From Tritrichomonas musculus (taxonomy: Eukaryota; Parabasalia; Tritrichomonadida; Tritrichomonadidae), in NCBI GenBank assembly GCA_039105265.1, contig JAPFFF010000021.1, forward strand, positions 2,480,001-2,544,000: 64,000 bases of DNA. Reading direction: 5' to 3'. Both the position numbers and the translations under genes were made by a program. Shown here one piece after another: positions 62,500 to 64,000 of this stretch; position 1 is the first letter of the stretch, and each line of letters begins with the position of its first letter. Under the pieces are notes generated by a model that saw only the letters and a program-made list of their open reading frames with translations, was not told the origin of the DNA and did not search any database.

Positions 62500-64000
62500 T
62501 TAGGTAGACATTTTTGGCCCAAAAAAATCCAAAATTGTTCCGTAATTTGATTTTCATAATTAAATATCTTTCAACTGGTTCAACATGGCTTTCTTCGATT
62601 AGGCGAATCAATTTTGAATTATTTGAATGGATTAAATAGAGCCACATTTACTGTTGCATTTTTTTTTTTTATTATTATTTTAAGTTCTTTAATTAAATGT
62701 CTTATTGCATTCATTTCCTCAGGTTTAGGATTCTCGTTGATTATTAACTTATAAATAATTTTGTCTGAGTTTTGTTTTATTTTGTTTTGAATATTTGAAA
62801 TTAAATTAGCTGTTGAATGAAATGATTTTATTGGATATGTGATTTCAATACATTTTTGTTCATACTTATTAAAAATGTCTTTTAAAAACTGTGGTAAGAT
62901 ATTTAATTAACCTAAATATTCAATTACGTCAGCATTTATATTGAATTGACTATTCATGTTGCTTACAACAAAATTCAAAGCAATTCTTGCCTGCTAAATT
63001 TGAACAATGGTTTAATTTTATCATTTAATGCTAAAATTTTGTAAAGGTTACTAAAACATGCAACTTTTTGAATAAATTCAATATCATCATTAATCATAAT
63101 TTGTTGATTTTCATTGATTTATTCTATCATATGAAGTTTTTATTCATCACTCAATCTATCAAATTCGTTAATTAAGATTTCAAGAAGAATTTTCTGATAT
63201 TTGGCGACTTTTCCATTTTCAATGTTTTTTTCATATTGTTTGTGAAATTTGGCCGAAATCATTTTCAATTGATTTCATTCTCTGATTCATTTGACAATTA
63301 AGTTTTTCAATTTCTTGCCTGTATTTTTTCTCTTCTTCGATTCTTGCTTTCTTTTCTTCGTCGCGAAGTTTCACAACGTCCAATCTTTGCTTTTTGAATT
63401 CATCTTTCATTTCATTGAAAAACTTAGCGAATTCTTCTTTTTGCTTAGTTAACTCGCTTGTTTATTTCAAAGAAAGGTTGTTTTGGCCAGAGTTGAATTA
63501 ATCATATTGAAATCGAAATCATTTGAATACTCGTTAAGTAAACGGTTCACAACACCAACATTTTCTTCTTGAAAATCAACATTATTGAATAAAATAGATG
63601 CGTCTTTCCCGTATCGATCGAGACACTTAAACAAAAAGATCGATTATTTCATTGTTATCAATTTTTTTGGCAGATTTTGATTTTTTGGTAATTTTGGAAA
63701 ATTCGATCAAGAGTAGAAATCGACAGTTGTAAAATTTGATCGTTTTTGATGAATTCACTAAAATTTGAAGAATTAATTTCTTCTTCTTTTTCGGCTGCTT
63801 GATTAAATAAAAGTGTTTGAATAACTAATTCTTCGGAATGATCTCCAATATATTTATCAGTGATCGCCTGTAATTCTGGATATTCAAATTATAACCATTG
63901 TCCGCTGCCTCTTAGATAATATATGATTGATCCAATTTTATCAAATGTGGAACTATGTCTCAACATACGATCATAATTATACATTCTTAAATTATAACCA
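62500..64000 (-). pseudogene. BTB-like/coiled-coil protein pseudogene, runs off the window
   Basis: Read on the minus strand from the window edge: a BTB-like tail (EYPELQAITDKYIGDHSEEL, LSISTLDRIFQNYQKS), the landmark KDASILFNNVDF and DFDFNMINSTLAKTT, then a charged coiled coil (EFAKFFNEMKDEFKKQ). These correspond in order to IETFDRILKKHF, EASILFSNVDFSQQR, DFSMINSTLLKTTSEM and the coiled coil of the intact protein at 3231-5648. Further down are TYPIKSFHSTANLISN-like sequence and, at the end (about 62560-62650), WLYLIHSNNSKLIRLIEESH, a DUF3447-ankyrin hallmark rather than an LRR. Many stops and frame changes. It is therefore a dead homologue with a different C-terminal module. Confidence 0.7.

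Overview
The window looks like a piece of a parabasalid (trichomonad) nuclear genome, closest in character to Tritrichomonas foetus. It is extremely AT-rich. Genes are intronless and separated by long AT-rich spacers. The protein families are a trichomonad signature: BspA-type leucine-rich-repeat (LRR_5) proteins, DUF3447-type ankyrin proteins, BTB-like/coiled-coil/LRR proteins, a very large Pmp-like beta-helix surface protein, RCC1-like and HECT proteins. Several start codons lie 10-11 nt behind a TCA initiator (Inr) of the kind known from Trichomonas, and many stop codons read TAAA, the trichomonad polyadenylation signal. I saw no tRNA, rRNA or CRISPR array. Species assignment is inference.

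Layout. 0.36-2.2 kb: a repeat element with inverted ends around a 42-bp minisatellite. 3.2-5.6 kb: BTB-like/coiled-coil/LRR protein. 5.9-7.6 kb: an inverted-repeat element carrying a nested 688-bp MITE with a perfect 8-bp target duplication. 7.7-14.8 kb: the most housekeeping-like stretch, with a frameshifted HAD phosphatase, a 1661-aa HECT ubiquitin ligase and an RCC1-like gene on the other strand. 15.6-24 kb: decayed gene fragments, a frameshifted ankyrin gene, a three-hairpin structure that may be a small RNA, an Asn/Asp/Glu-rich protein, a coiled-coil pseudogene and a GC-richer unidentified remnant. 24.4-26.3 kb: BspA-like protein. 26.6-32.1 kb: a nest of mobile elements around an apparently complete Mutator-like element (MULE) with about 370-bp terminal inverted repeats and a 9-bp target duplication. 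32.2-34.6 kb: DUF3447-ankyrin and LRR parts of one split gene. 35-36.6 kb: two small inverted-repeat elements. 37.3-41.8 kb: Pmp-like surface protein. 42.2-51.6 kb: a graveyard of DNA transposons: a decayed pogo-like transposase, another decayed transposase-like region, a TTAA-flanked element with a Mutator-like (PF20700-type) transposase, and an apparently whole pogo-like element. 52.9-53.1 kb: a 222-bp MITE. 53.5-55.7 kb: a divergent pair of paralogous multi-pass membrane proteins sharing a short promoter region with repeated sites. 57.8-60.9 kb: palindromes and repeat elements, including a truncated second copy of the 0.36-2.2 kb element. 61.0-62.4 kb: a GT61-type glycosyltransferase. 62.5 kb to the end: a pseudogene related to the protein at 3.2 kb.

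Together the live genes suggest a surface/adhesion set (Pmp-like and BspA-like proteins, a secretory-pathway glycosyltransferase), a ubiquitin ligase, and lineage-expanded ankyrin/LRR families, embedded in about half a window of DNA transposons and their debris. Many open frames quoted by ORF callers here begin at TTG or GTG; I moved such starts to the first sensible ATG and say so in the entries.
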